This document shows, piece after piece, positions 8,099-16,082 of a stretch of 64,000 nucleotides of DNA (positions within the stretch are counted from its first letter, which is position 1; every line of letters begins with the position of its first letter). The notes below the pieces were generated by a model. That model was not told the DNA's origin and did not search any database. It saw only the letters and a program-made list of their open reading frames with translations. The translations under genes and the position numbers were made by a program. This stretch comes from Afipia felis ATCC 53690 (GTDB lineage Bacteria; Pseudomonadota; Alphaproteobacteria; Rhizobiales; Xanthobacteraceae), in the NCBI RefSeq assembly GCF_000314735.2, contig NZ_KB375270.1, forward strand, positions 806,001-870,000. The letters are read 5' to 3'.

Positions 8099-9305
8099 AC
8101 GCGTTACTCCAGACAAATGAACCGCTGGCGTTTACTCGAGACAGTCAGGCACTGGACATTGCGAGAGAACGAGTGGCCGGTGCGGATCACGATGAACGCA
8201 GCCGTTGTTCCTCTCCCAGCTGATTTTTTGTTGTTCTGATGTCTCTCTGCTGTTCCTGATGGGCCAGACAACCGGCTGGATAGGACTATAGCGCAGCCGC
8301 AAATGCTGACTCAGGACTAAACCGGATTACCACCGTGAGCGGCGTGCTCGGGCAACGAACGCGTGCGGGGTACTTACAAGTAGGTAGCTCGCGAGATGGC
8401 ACTTGCGTGCGGCCCCTGATCGGGTGATCCGCGCTACTTCCACCGGAGCATGTTTGTTATTTACAAGAATCGAGAATCTCAGACAGGGAGGATTTTCGTC
8501 AGGTACGCCCCGACATTGATCTATACGACGGTGTTACCAGTCTCCGGGTCGATATCGCCCCTGATTGCATCCGCTGCCGAGAGCGCCGCTCGCCGCGTCA
8601 TTGGGGATCGAAGATCGCATAGAACGGCCGGCAGAAGAGTTCATTTTGGAGGAGAGACCCAAGGAGTCGTGGCGAAGCTTGTCTGGCCTGTACGGCGCGG
8701 TTCGAGCAAGGGCGACGCACATGAATAGCCCTCTACCCGAAGACCTCCACCGGTCTCGAACCGCATTAAGTCCTCTACGAGCGTCAGCGCTGTGTTCCAG
8801 GTTTAGCGGATTGATCTGTGCTATCCCATGGGCAGACTTATTGTGAAGTTGAGCCAGAATGCCGTTTTAGACAGAACGCCGTCAAAGCAATCGAAGTCAG
8901 CTTGTCGGAACTGGGCGGCCGTCTCATCCAGTCTGCCGATCAAACGCAAATGTCGTTGTTATGCCGATGCTTGCAGCGATTTCTTGAGCACATCAATCCA
9001 GATTAAGGCCTAGACCTTATGGGATATTGGATTGAACCAAGCAAAATATCCTACATCATGACCGAGGCTGCCGATGCGGCTAGCGTCATACCCACGCGGT
9101 GGAAGCGCAACGCGCAACAGCGAAAGCCGCTTTAAAGGGCTTATCCAGAACGCTGGCTGCTGCTTCCAGAGAATGCCAAAAGCAAAGAAACGAAGCTATA
9201 TTTATATTCCATAATATACCTTATGCGAATTATAGATGTGCTGCAGCGGGCGCGTTTGATGGTCACTCACGCTGCTCTGCCTGCTTCGTTGTCTGCCTAA
9301 GCGCT
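8099..9305. other. 1.2-kb intergenic region without a supportable gene
   Basis: Only short open frames occur here (longest about 97 codons). None has a recognisable motif, a good ribosome-binding site or consistent high-GC third positions. The promoter of the minus-strand SDR cassette should lie near its left end. The right end (about 9180-9240) is AT-rich. A 12-base palindrome (tacttacaagta, 8371-8382) and a 7-base inverted repeat (ggatatt/aatatcc at 9022-9028 and 9045-9051) are present. It may hold decayed coding sequence or an RNA, but I see no direct sign of either. Confidence 0.5.
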
Positions 9306-10625
9306 CTAATAACCTGCCGGCTGCGGCCGTCCGACGCCGCAATACAGAAGCCCGCTTTTGGTCACTTCATCCGGCGAATAGATGTTTCGTAGATCAACCA
9401 CGACCGGCGTCGCCATGGTCGCCGACAGCGCCTTCAGATCGAGTGCCCGGAATTGCTCCCATTCCGTCACGATGACCAGCGCGTGGCACGCCTTGGCGCA
9501 TTCGTATGGGCTGTCGCAGAACGTAACGTTGTCGAAGACCTTCCGTGCCTGGTCCATGCCGACCGGATCGAAAACGCGGATCTCGGCGCCCATGTCCTGC
9601 AAGGCTGTGATCAAGGGAATCGACGGCGCGTCGCGCATATCGTCGGTATTCGGCTTGAACGTGACGCCAAGTACCGCGACGGCTTTGCCACGTAGATTGC
9701 CGCCAAATGCATTGGCCACCTTGCGGGCCATTGCGCGTTTGCGCTGATCGTTAACGGTCACGACCGTCTCGATGATGCGGAGCGGCGCCTCATTGTCCTG
9801 CGCCGTCTTGATGAGCGCCATCGTATCCTTTGGAAAACACGATCCGCCGAAGCCCGGGCCAGCGTGGAGGAACTTCATGCCGATGCGATTGTCGAGCCCT
9901 ATTCCGCGCGCCACATCTTGAACATTAGCTCCAACTTTTTCCGCCAAGTCAGCGATTTCATTGATAAAAGTGACCTTTGTGGCAAGGAAGGAATTCGCCG
10001 CGTATTTGGTGAGTTCGGCGGTACGCCGGTCAGTATAGAGAATCGGCGAGGTATTGAGGTGAAGCGGGCGGTAAACCTCGCCCATGACCTTCTTGGCGCG
10101 CTCATCGCTGGTGCCGATGACGATGCGATCCGGGTGCTTGAAATCGCGGATGGCGGCCCCTTCCCGCAGGAATTCCGGGTTTGAGACCACGGCGAATTCC
10201 GCATCGGGGCGCGCTTCGCGGATGATGGTTTCGACCTCATCGCCCGTCCCGACCGGCACCGTGGATTTCGTCACGATCACGGTGAATTTGTTTAGCGATG
10301 CTGCGATGTCTTTTGCCGCTGTATAGACGTAACTCAGGTCCGCGTGGCCGTCGCCCCGGCGCGACGGCGTGCCGACGGCGATAAAGATAACGTCCGCGTC
10401 CTTCGCAGCTTGCCCTATATCGCTGACGAAGCTCAGCCGGCCCTGCTTCCGGTTCTGCGCGACGAGTGCGTCGAGACCCGGCTCGAAGATGGGAATTTGA
10501 CCGCTGTTGAGAGCGTCGACCTTGGCCGTGTCGGTATCGACGCACACGACCTGATGGCCGAAGTCGGAAAAGCACGCGCCGGACACCAGGCCGACATAGC
10601 CGGCGCCGATCATTGCGATACGCAT
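9306..10625 (-). CDS. ugd: UDP-glucose 6-dehydrogenase
   Basis: The enzyme oxidises UDP-glucose to UDP-glucuronate with two NAD+, supplying the uronic acid precursor of acidic exopolysaccharides. The 439-residue protein has the N-terminal Rossmann motif GAGYVGLVSGACF, STVPVGTGDEV, EFLREGAAIRDF and the catalytic cysteine in GGSCFPKDT (about residue 260). The C-terminal UDP-binding domain has GVTFKPNTDDMRDAPS. Length and domain order are normal for the UDPGDH family. It is the last gene of a minus-strand group with a phosphoglycosyl transferase, manC and an FkbM methyltransferase, which points to a role in the neighbouring polysaccharide pathway. Confidence 0.95.
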   Translation of the reverse strand: MRIAMIGAGYVGLVSGACFSDFGHQVVCVDTDTAKVDALNSGQIPIFEPGLDALVAQNRKQGRLSFVSDIGQAAKDADVIFIAVGTPSRRGDGHADLSYVYTAAKDIAASLNKFTVIVTKSTVPVGTGDEVETIIREARPDAEFAVVSNPEFLREGAAIRDFKHPDRIVIGTSDERAKKVMGEVYRPLHLNTSPILYTDRRTAELTKYAANSFLATKVTFINEIADLAEKVGANVQDVARGIGLDNRIGMKFLHAGPGFGGSCFPKDTMALIKTAQDNEAPLRIIETVVTVNDQRKRAMARKVANAFGGNLRGKAVAVLGVTFKPNTDDMRDAPSIPLITALQDMGAEIRVFDPVGMDQARKVFDNVTFCDSPYECAKACHALVIVTEWEQFRALDLKALSATMATPVVVDLRNIYSPDEVTKSGLLYCGVGRPQPAGY

Positions 10626-10676
10626 TGAGAATTGCCCCGATATGATGGCCGCCCATGAGAGACGGCCTTGATGCTG

Positions 10677-11483
10677 TTAACGAATGGCGTTTTGCAGGAT
10701 GGCCTGGCCGTTCATGCGGGAGGGAAAAAAGAAGAAGTTGTTGACGTAAGAACGTCCGTCCTTGCGGCCGCCGTCTGACAGAAGCGCCGAAGCGTTCTGG
10801 AGCCGAGTGGGATCGAACTCCTCGACGGGATGTATACGGTCGTCTTCGAGATAGAAGCCGTGATAGGCGCGCTCCTTGAAAAAATCGAAGACAGAGCTGG
10901 TAGCCATGTCGCGATGGCGATCCTCTGCCTCGACCAGGAAGATGGGCTGGCAGCGGTCGATCAGTCCGGACGCGCCGTAAAGGACGCGCAACTCATGACC
11001 TTCGACATCGACTTTGACGAATGCGACGTCGTCTTCGACCATTGAATCGAGCCGGGCCGTTCTGACGGGTCTTGAATGGCAGGAGGCCTCAGGCGTGTCC
11101 GTATTGCCATGTCGCTCGAGCGAGGCAAGACCATAGACCGGCCCATGATCGCCGTCCGGGATGAACAGCGCGGTATGCCCCGCCCGATCTGAGCATGCCA
11201 TCTCGTGCACGACTGTATTCGATGCCGAGGTCCGCCGCAGCAGCGAAGCCATTTCGTGCGAGGGCTCGAACGCGTGAACGCGGTTGGATATTTTGGCGAG
11301 CTCACGCGTATAAAGCCCGCAGTTTGCGCCGACATCGACCGTGATTGAATTCGCTCCAATTATCTTGTGCAAATAAAGCAACTCGCGCTCGGCCGATTTC
11401 GGCCGCCGCGAGAAATGCCAGCGCAGCCATAGTTGCGGAAATGCGTCCTTGACGGCCCGCTTGGTTGCCTGAGTGACTTGCAT
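10677..11483 (-). CDS. FkbM-family SAM-dependent methyltransferase
   Basis: The 268-residue protein has the FkbM arrangement: SAM motif I as ITVDVGANCGLYTREL (about residues 46-61), then VHAFEPSHEM, and FVKVDVEGHELRVLYGA (about 157-173). In polysaccharide loci such enzymes usually O-methylate sugar hydroxyls. The gene sits between manC and ugd on the same strand, 20 bases after manC ends, so it is probably cotranscribed with them and acts on the same glycan. The acceptor sugar cannot be read from the sequence. Confidence 0.85.
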   Translation of the reverse strand: MQVTQATKRAVKDAFPQLWLRWHFSRRPKSAERELLYLHKIIGANSITVDVGANCGLYTRELAKISNRVHAFEPSHEMASLLRRTSASNTVVHEMACSDRAGHTALFIPDGDHGPVYGLASLERHGNTDTPEASCHSRPVRTARLDSMVEDDVAFVKVDVEGHELRVLYGASGLIDRCQPIFLVEAEDRHRDMATSSVFDFFKERAYHGFYLEDDRIHPVEEFDPTRLQNASALLSDGGRKDGRSYVNNFFFFPSRMNGQAILQNAIR

Positions 11484-11503
11484 GTTCGGCTTCCTTCACT
11501 GCC

Positions 11504-12937
11504 TCAGACACGCGCGTAAATATCTTGAACGCGCACGATGTCGTCTTCGCCGAGATAAGCGCCGGACTGCACCTCGATGAGGTTGAGCGGTACCTTCCCC
11601 GGATTTTCGAGCCGATGCATGCAGCCGAGCGGCACGAAAACCGACTCATTTTCCCGCAGCAGGATTTCCTCGTCGTCACGCGTCACGATCGCCGTGCCGT
11701 TGACGACGACCCAATGCTCGGCGCGATGATAGTGCTTCTGCAGTGAGAGCTTCGCGCCCGGATTGACGGTGATGCGCTTTACCTGAAACCGCTCACCGGC
11801 ATGGATCGATTGATAATAACCCCACGGGCGATGTACGTTCGGTGTCTGCGTTGCCGATTGATGTCCGTTCGCCTTGAGTCGTTGGACGAGTTTTCCAACG
11901 TCCTGATCCCGGCCACGCGTGGTGACCAGCACCACATCCGGCGTCGCGGTGACAACGAGATTTTCGACGCCGAGTGCCGCGACGAGCGGCCCCTCCCCCC
12001 GCAGATAACACCCCTTGGAATCTTCCGAGACGACATCGCCGATTTCGACATTTTCGGCCGGGTTCTTCGCGGCGACGCTCCAGAGCGCCGACCAGCTTCC
12101 GATGTCGTTCCACTCGAAATCCGCGGCGACGACGGCACCCTGCTCCGTGTGTTCCATCACCGCATAGTCGATGGAGATTGAAGGCGCGCGGCCAAAGGCT
12201 GTTGCATCGAGGCGAAGGAAATCGAAGTCGGTCGTCGCGTCCGAGATCGCGTCACGGGCCGCGGCCAGAACTTCCGGTGCATGCGCTTGTAGTTCTTCAA
12301 TCAACTGTTTTACCGGCAACAGGAAAATGCCGCTGTTCCATAGATACCTGTCATCCGCCAGATAGGCCTCGGCTGTTGCAGCGTCAGGCTTTTCAACGAA
12401 GCCTGATACCGCGTGAATCGCAGTGTCCCCTGAAAGTTCGTTGCCCGCACGGATGTATCCGAATCCGGTTGCCGGATGGGTCGGGCGCATCCCGAACAGC
12501 ACGAGCTTGCCGGATTGCGCAGCCTGCCGTCCGGTCTGGACAGCCTGAAGAAAAGCTGCGCGATTGCCGATCCAGTGATCGACGGGAGTCGCAAGAATGA
12601 TCGCATCTGGATTGCGCTCCATCGCGATCAACGCGGCGACGGCGACGGCCGGGGCGGTATTCCGTCCGACCGGCTCGAGAATGATTTTGGCGTTATCCAC
12701 GCCGGCCTCGCGGAGCTGCTCGCCGATGACGAAACGATGCTCGGCGTTGGCAACCACGATGGGGCTTGCGAATACCGTGTTGTCCGAGGTCCGCAGCGCC
12801 GTCTGCTGCAGCAACGTCTTTTCGCCGAGCAGCGACAGAAGCTGCTTCGGATAAGCCTCTCGGGAGAGCGGCCATAGCCGTGAACCTGTGCCCCCCGACA
12901 AAAGTACAGGCACGATAAGTTTGTCTGTTGGCGTCAT
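11504..12937 (-). CDS. manC: Bifunctional mannose-1-phosphate guanylyltransferase / mannose-6-phosphate isomerase
   Basis: The enzyme makes GDP-mannose from GTP and mannose-1-phosphate. The 477-residue form also carries a C-terminal cupin with phosphomannose isomerase signatures. Visible are the nucleotidyltransferase loop LLSGGTGSRLWPLSRE and PKQLL at the N terminus, EPVGRNTAPAVAVAAL, and FVEKPD in the middle. The C-terminal RPWGYYQSI, KHYHRAEHWVVV and GCMHRLENPG belong to the isomerase-type cupin. I start at the ATG at 12937, which has AAGGGG upstream, rather than the TTG at 12961. It lies between the phosphoglycosyl transferase and FkbM genes, so mannose is a likely component of the local polysaccharide. 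Confidence 0.93.
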   Translation of the reverse strand: MTPTDKLIVPVLLSGGTGSRLWPLSREAYPKQLLSLLGEKTLLQQTALRTSDNTVFASPIVVANAEHRFVIGEQLREAGVDNAKIILEPVGRNTAPAVAVAALIAMERNPDAIILATPVDHWIGNRAAFLQAVQTGRQAAQSGKLVLFGMRPTHPATGFGYIRAGNELSGDTAIHAVSGFVEKPDAATAEAYLADDRYLWNSGIFLLPVKQLIEELQAHAPEVLAAARDAISDATTDFDFLRLDATAFGRAPSISIDYAVMEHTEQGAVVAADFEWNDIGSWSALWSVAAKNPAENVEIGDVVSEDSKGCYLRGEGPLVAALGVENLVVTATPDVVLVTTRGRDQDVGKLVQRLKANGHQSATQTPNVHRPWGYYQSIHAGERFQVKRITVNPGAKLSLQKHYHRAEHWVVVNGTAIVTRDDEEILLRENESVFVPLGCMHRLENPGKVPLNLIEVQSGAYLGEDDIVRVQDIYARV

Positions 12938-12982
12938 CGTCCGCCCCCCTTCTTGTTGCAACTGAGAATGTGAAAGGTTCGA

Positions 12983-13741
12983 TCAGTAGCCGTTGCCGGA
13001 AATGAACTCGCGGCGCACCGTGCGCAGGATGATGGCTATGTCCATACGCAAAGACCATTTCTCGATGTATTCGAGGTCGTAATCGATCCGAGAGATCGCG
13101 TTATTCGCTTCCGCCGTGCTGCCGCGACACCCGCTGACCTGTGCAAGGCCGGTGATTCCGGGACGCGCGATATGGCGCTGGAAATAATAAGGCACCAGAT
13201 CCTCATAGAGGACATTGGCGGCTAGCATGCCGGGCACATGCGGACGCGGGCCGACAAGCGACATGTCGCCCTTGATCACGTTGATGAGCTGGGGAATCTC
13301 GTCGAGGCTTGTTTTGCGCAGGATGCGCCCTACCCGTGTAACGCGTGGATCACCCTGCACGGTTTGTCTTATGCCTGTGCGATCCCCCGTATCCGTCCGC
13401 ATCGAGCGGAACTTGTAAATCTTGAAGCGCCGGTTGCGGAAGCCGTAGCGGTACTGATGAAACAGGATCGGCCCCGGAGAGCTGACTTTGATTGCGATCG
13501 AGATCACAAGCAGCATCGGCGCGAAGAACAGCAATGCAAGGCCTGCCGCTGTAATGTCGAACGCACGTTTCGAAAGCGCCGCGGCAGGCTCTCTCCGCCA
13601 TAATCTTGCCGAGTGTTTCTTCCGGTAGGCACCGTGGCCGACATACTCGACCGGGCGCGCAGAGATGTATCGTCTGTTCTTCCACAACGAAGCGACATTA
13701 CTGTCTTGATCGTCGTAGCGGGCCGTGGCGGTCGAGACCAT
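12983..13741 (-). CDS. Exopolysaccharide phosphoglycosyl transferase (ExoY-like)
   Basis: This should start assembly of the repeat unit by moving hexose-1-phosphate to undecaprenyl phosphate. The 252-residue protein has a hydrophilic N-terminal stretch, one hydrophobic segment (about 62-85) and [30 protein letters not shown] with the catalytic Asp-Glu pair, [11 protein letters not shown] and [15 protein letters not shown] follow. It is core-sized like ExoY, without the long membrane domain of GumD. It is the first gene of the minus arm and faces the plus arm across a 0.4-kb control region. Galactose or glucose is the usual sugar for this subgroup, but that is not visible here. Confidence 0.9.
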   Translation of the reverse strand: MVSTATARYDDQDSNVASLWKNRRYISARPVEYVGHGAYRKKHSARLWRREPAAALSKRAFDITAAGLALLFFAPMLLVISIAIKVSSPGPILFHQYRYGFRNRRFKIYKFRSMRTDTGDRTGIRQTVQGDPRVTRVGRILRKTSLDEIPQLINVIKGDMSLVGPRPHVPGMLAANVLYEDLVPYYFQRHIARPGITGLAQVSGCRGSTAEANNAISRIDYDLEYIEKWSLRMDIAIILRTVRREFISGNGY

Positions 13742-14170
13742 CGCTTTGGTTCTCCGTGGCTCTCATGGTTGCTCGCAGCTGCGAAGGTACGACAGTGCAA
13801 ACGATCCGAAGCATCAACTTGGATTAAAAGTTTTCGTAACTTCTTGAGTAAATTACGGCGAACGATGTGATCGATCGTGACATCGTTGCGTCGCGACATA
13901 GGCAGCACCATGCATTGCGAAAATTTTGGTTTGATGAGAGCGCGTTACGCCAAATCCGAAATCGTTCCGTTGCAAAATTGGGCAGACGGCTATGCGCGCA
14001 GCGAAGCGCTGAAGATATTTTAAGATATTTTAAAGAACTCGCGCTGCGTGCAGCATCAACGCACGAACCGAAAGCACTTCGATGTCGAATGTTCTCGTTC
14101 ACTGAAAGCTAATGAGCGCGATTTATCGTCGGATACGAGTGTCAAGCCCTTGAAAGCGACATCGAAAACG
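13742..14170. promoter_or_regulatory. Divergent control region of the exopolysaccharide locus
   Basis: This 0.43-kb region separates the minus arm (phosphoglycosyl transferase, manC, fkbM-like, ugd) from the plus arm. It is clearly more AT-rich than its surroundings, especially 13790-14040, and short open frames here have no support. It should hold promoters in both directions. A tandem AT-rich decamer lies inside it. Ros/MucR zinc-finger proteins of alphaproteobacteria bind AT-rich DNA with T-A steps upstream of polysaccharide genes, so such a regulator is possible (inference). Confidence 0.55.
14012..14031. repeat. Tandem decamer (two copies of aagatatttt)
   Basis: Two exact head-to-tail copies of a 10-base AT-rich unit (14012-14021 and 14022-14031) occur in the control region between the two arms of the polysaccharide locus. 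The period is close to one DNA helical turn. They could be stacked binding sites on one helix face. Confidence 0.6.
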
Positions 14171-14374
14171 ATGACAGGACTTCCAAAAGAGAAAGAAGCG
14201 GACGATTCGCTTTCATTTCCATCGGCAGCACGAGAGCCTGCGATGCTTTCTCACGAGATGGATGGGCCGCCTTTGAGCGAAGGGCGCGATCGAAGACTGC
14301 GCAATCAGTTGATCCTGGCGAACATCGCCGCCTGGATTGTGATTATTATTGCGGTTCGCTATTTCTTTTTCTGA
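14171..14374 (+). CDS. Small C-terminally anchored membrane protein of unknown function
   Basis: The 67-residue reading has a charged, hydrophilic N-terminal two-thirds, then RRLRNQLILANIAAW and a single hydrophobic segment to the last residue. That is the layout of a tail-anchored protein with basic residues on the cytosolic side. The open frame continues upstream to 14048, but the ATG at 14171 is the most reasonable start; the ribosome-binding site is weak. It ends 12 bases before the phosphatase gene on the same strand. I do not recognise a family with certainty. Short proteins with a similar ending occur in Bradyrhizobium relatives in my memory, which supports a real gene but gives no function. 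Confidence 0.55.
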   Translation: MTGLPKEKEADDSLSFPSAAREPAMLSHEMDGPPLSEGRDRRLRNQLILANIAAWIVIIIAVRYFFF

Positions 14375-14386
14375 CTGCCGTTCGAT

Positions 14387-15169
14387 GTGGCAGGCGATCT
14401 GCCTCTTTCGTATGCGCATTGGAACTCGTCAGTGATTCGTCAGCACGACCTGGTCGAGCCAAGATTTTCAAAACCCGCTCTTCCGCCCGGTACCCGAATT
14501 TATGCCGTTGGGGATATTCATGGTCGGGCCGATCTCCTGCACGATGTGATACAGCGGATCGAGAATGATGTTGCACGCCGCCCGATCGCACATGTTGTTG
14601 AGGTTTATATCGGCGATTACATCGATCGTGGTCCTCAATCGAAAAACGTGATCGAGACGTTGGCGTGGCGCGTTGCCCAAAGACGCGCCGTGTGTCTGCG
14701 TGGCAACCACGAAGCACTGCTGGAAGCATTTCTTGCGGATCCTGCCGGTCTTCATCCCTGGCTGTATGTTGGGGCGCGCTCGACGCTCGTATCATATGGG
14801 TTGTCAGACGTCGATCTGAATGCATCGGAGTTCCACGTTCATCGTCGTCTGCACGAGAATTTTCCGGAAGCGCATTATCTCTTTCTCGATTGTCTTCAAA
14901 ACAGCTTCGCTTGCGGTGACTTTCTGTTCGTGCACGCGGGATTGCGACCCGGCATTCCGCTGGAGCAGCAATCCTCGCAAGACCTTTTCTGGATTCGTGA
15001 GGAATTTCTCAACTTCAGGCAAAGTCACGGTCCGCTTGTCGTCCACGGGCACACGCCTGTCCCTCATCCGGAATTGTTGCCAAACAGAATCAATATCGAT
15101 ACCGGCGCCTGGATGTCTGGTGTTCTCACCTGCATTGCCATCGAAGGCGCGAAGGTCATCGTGCTTTAG
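14387..15169 (+). CDS. Serine/threonine-type metallophosphatase (calcineurin-like)
   Basis: The 260-residue protein has the complete PPP-type metal and catalytic motif set: GDIHGRADLL (about 42-51), GDYIDRGPQS (about 71-80), RGNHEALL and VVHGHTPVP near the C terminus. These motifs bind the two metal ions and phosphate in bacterial PrpA/PrpE-like phosphatases. It has no signal peptide, so it acts in the cytoplasm. The start is GTG, with no better ATG nearby. It stands just ahead of the Wza-like exporter and the tyrosine-kinase copolymerase. No low-molecular-weight tyrosine phosphatase (Wzb type) is in the locus, so this enzyme might oppose the kinase. That link is inference. Confidence 0.88.
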   Translation: MAGDLPLSYAHWNSSVIRQHDLVEPRFSKPALPPGTRIYAVGDIHGRADLLHDVIQRIENDVARRPIAHVVEVYIGDYIDRGPQSKNVIETLAWRVAQRRAVCLRGNHEALLEAFLADPAGLHPWLYVGARSTLVSYGLSDVDLNASEFHVHRRLHENFPEAHYLFLDCLQNSFACGDFLFVHAGLRPGIPLEQQSSQDLFWIREEFLNFRQSHGPLVVHGHTPVPHPELLPNRINIDTGAWMSGVLTCIAIEGAKVIVL

Positions 15170-15252
15170 CGGAACAAAGCCTCACATGGTTTTGCCAAAA
15201 TTTGCCCGATAAGTTGTCGACGTTCATTTCCTCAATGCTTCGGAGACAGATA

Positions 15253-15825
15253 ATGAAGTTCCGCGTTTTGCTGCCGCGAATGACGTTGTTCGTGTTCGTC
15301 GCATTCGTGATTTCCGTTTTTGCGCTGAATAACGTCGTGAAAGCAGAAACATCATTCTCGCCATCAGGCCCCTATATCCTTGGCCCGAATGATAAAGTCC
15401 GCCTCAAGGTTTATGGCGAGCCGGATATCACCGGAGAATATGAAGTCGACGGTAACGGCAGAGTGTCGATTCCATTGGCAGGACGTGTTCAAGCCGCAGG
15501 CAAAACCACGAAGCAACTGGAAGGTGCCATTCGTGCAGCCCTCTCGAAGGGCATCGTGCGCGATCCGCGAGTCAATGTCGACGTTGCGACCTATCGTCCC
15601 TACTACATTTTGGGTGAAGTGAAGAACAGCGGCGAATATCCCTACAAGGTAGGCCTTACCATCATGGATGCAGTTGCCGCTGCCGGTGGATTCACCTATC
15701 GCGCCAACGAACAAAAAGTCTATCTGCGTCGTGCGGGTGTTGGCAGAGAAGAAGAGTATACGCTCAACGCACCGGTTCTTGTTTATCCCGGTGACAACAT
15801 TCGTATCCCGGAGCGATATTTTTAA
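15253..15825 (+). CDS. Polysaccharide export protein (Wza/GumB-like, short form)
   Basis: The 190-residue protein starts at an ATG with GGAG about 9 bases upstream. It has a signal peptide (hydrophobic about 11-26, likely cleavage near residue 31, VKA-ET). A polysaccharide-export domain follows, with YILGPNDKVRLKVYGEPD and VSIPLAGRVQAAG, and then one SLBB-type module with YYILGEVKNSGEYPYK and IMDAVAAAGGFTYRA. No lipobox cysteine is present, and the protein is about half the length of E. coli Wza. Short forms of this type pair with a separate outer-membrane protein, which fits the beta-barrel gene that follows. It should form part of the export channel for the polymer. Confidence 0.9.
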   Translation: MKFRVLLPRMTLFVFVAFVISVFALNNVVKAETSFSPSGPYILGPNDKVRLKVYGEPDITGEYEVDGNGRVSIPLAGRVQAAGKTTKQLEGAIRAALSKGIVRDPRVNVDVATYRPYYILGEVKNSGEYPYKVGLTIMDAVAAAGGFTYRANEQKVYLRRAGVGREEEYTLNAPVLVYPGDNIRIPERYF

Positions 15826-15948
15826 CGCCCGCGTTGTCGTCGCAGGTATTGCCACGCGAGTTTCGTCGTGCGGCCATACTCTCGTCCCTTTGCCGTAATC
15901 TTCTTCCGCGCTGCGAAACTTTTCTGGCGTGGTGCGTTAGATACCGGA

Positions 15949-15978
15949 TTGTCAAAGAGAGGACCTTTCTCATGACAA
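15949..15978. promoter_or_regulatory. Imperfect inverted repeat / hairpin between export genes
   Basis: TTGTCA (15949-15954) pairs with TGACAA (15973-15978), and the inner GAGA/TCTC extends the stem around a short loop. It lies in the 257-base gap between the Wza-like and beta-barrel genes and lacks a following T run, so it is not a standard terminator. It may be an operator or an RNA hairpin; evidence is limited to the symmetry. Confidence 0.35.
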
Positions 15979-16082
15979 GTGGGGCTCTGACACAAACTCT
16001 TCACCAGTGACTGTATGATGACGTAGCGCCGCCCATAAGCATGGACGGTGATGTGTAGCGTGTTTCCCGCAAGGGATGAGTA

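Noticed and set aside
8450..9013. Several short plus-strand open frames (up to 93 codons) in the 1.2-kb gap
   Set aside because: They overlap each other in different frames, have no ribosome-binding site or motif, and their composition does not show the high third-position GC of real genes here.
13824..14112. Open frames on both strands of about 80-90 codons in the EPS control region
   Set aside because: The sequence is AT-rich, the frames are antisense to each other and neither encodes a recognisable feature. A promoter region explains it better.
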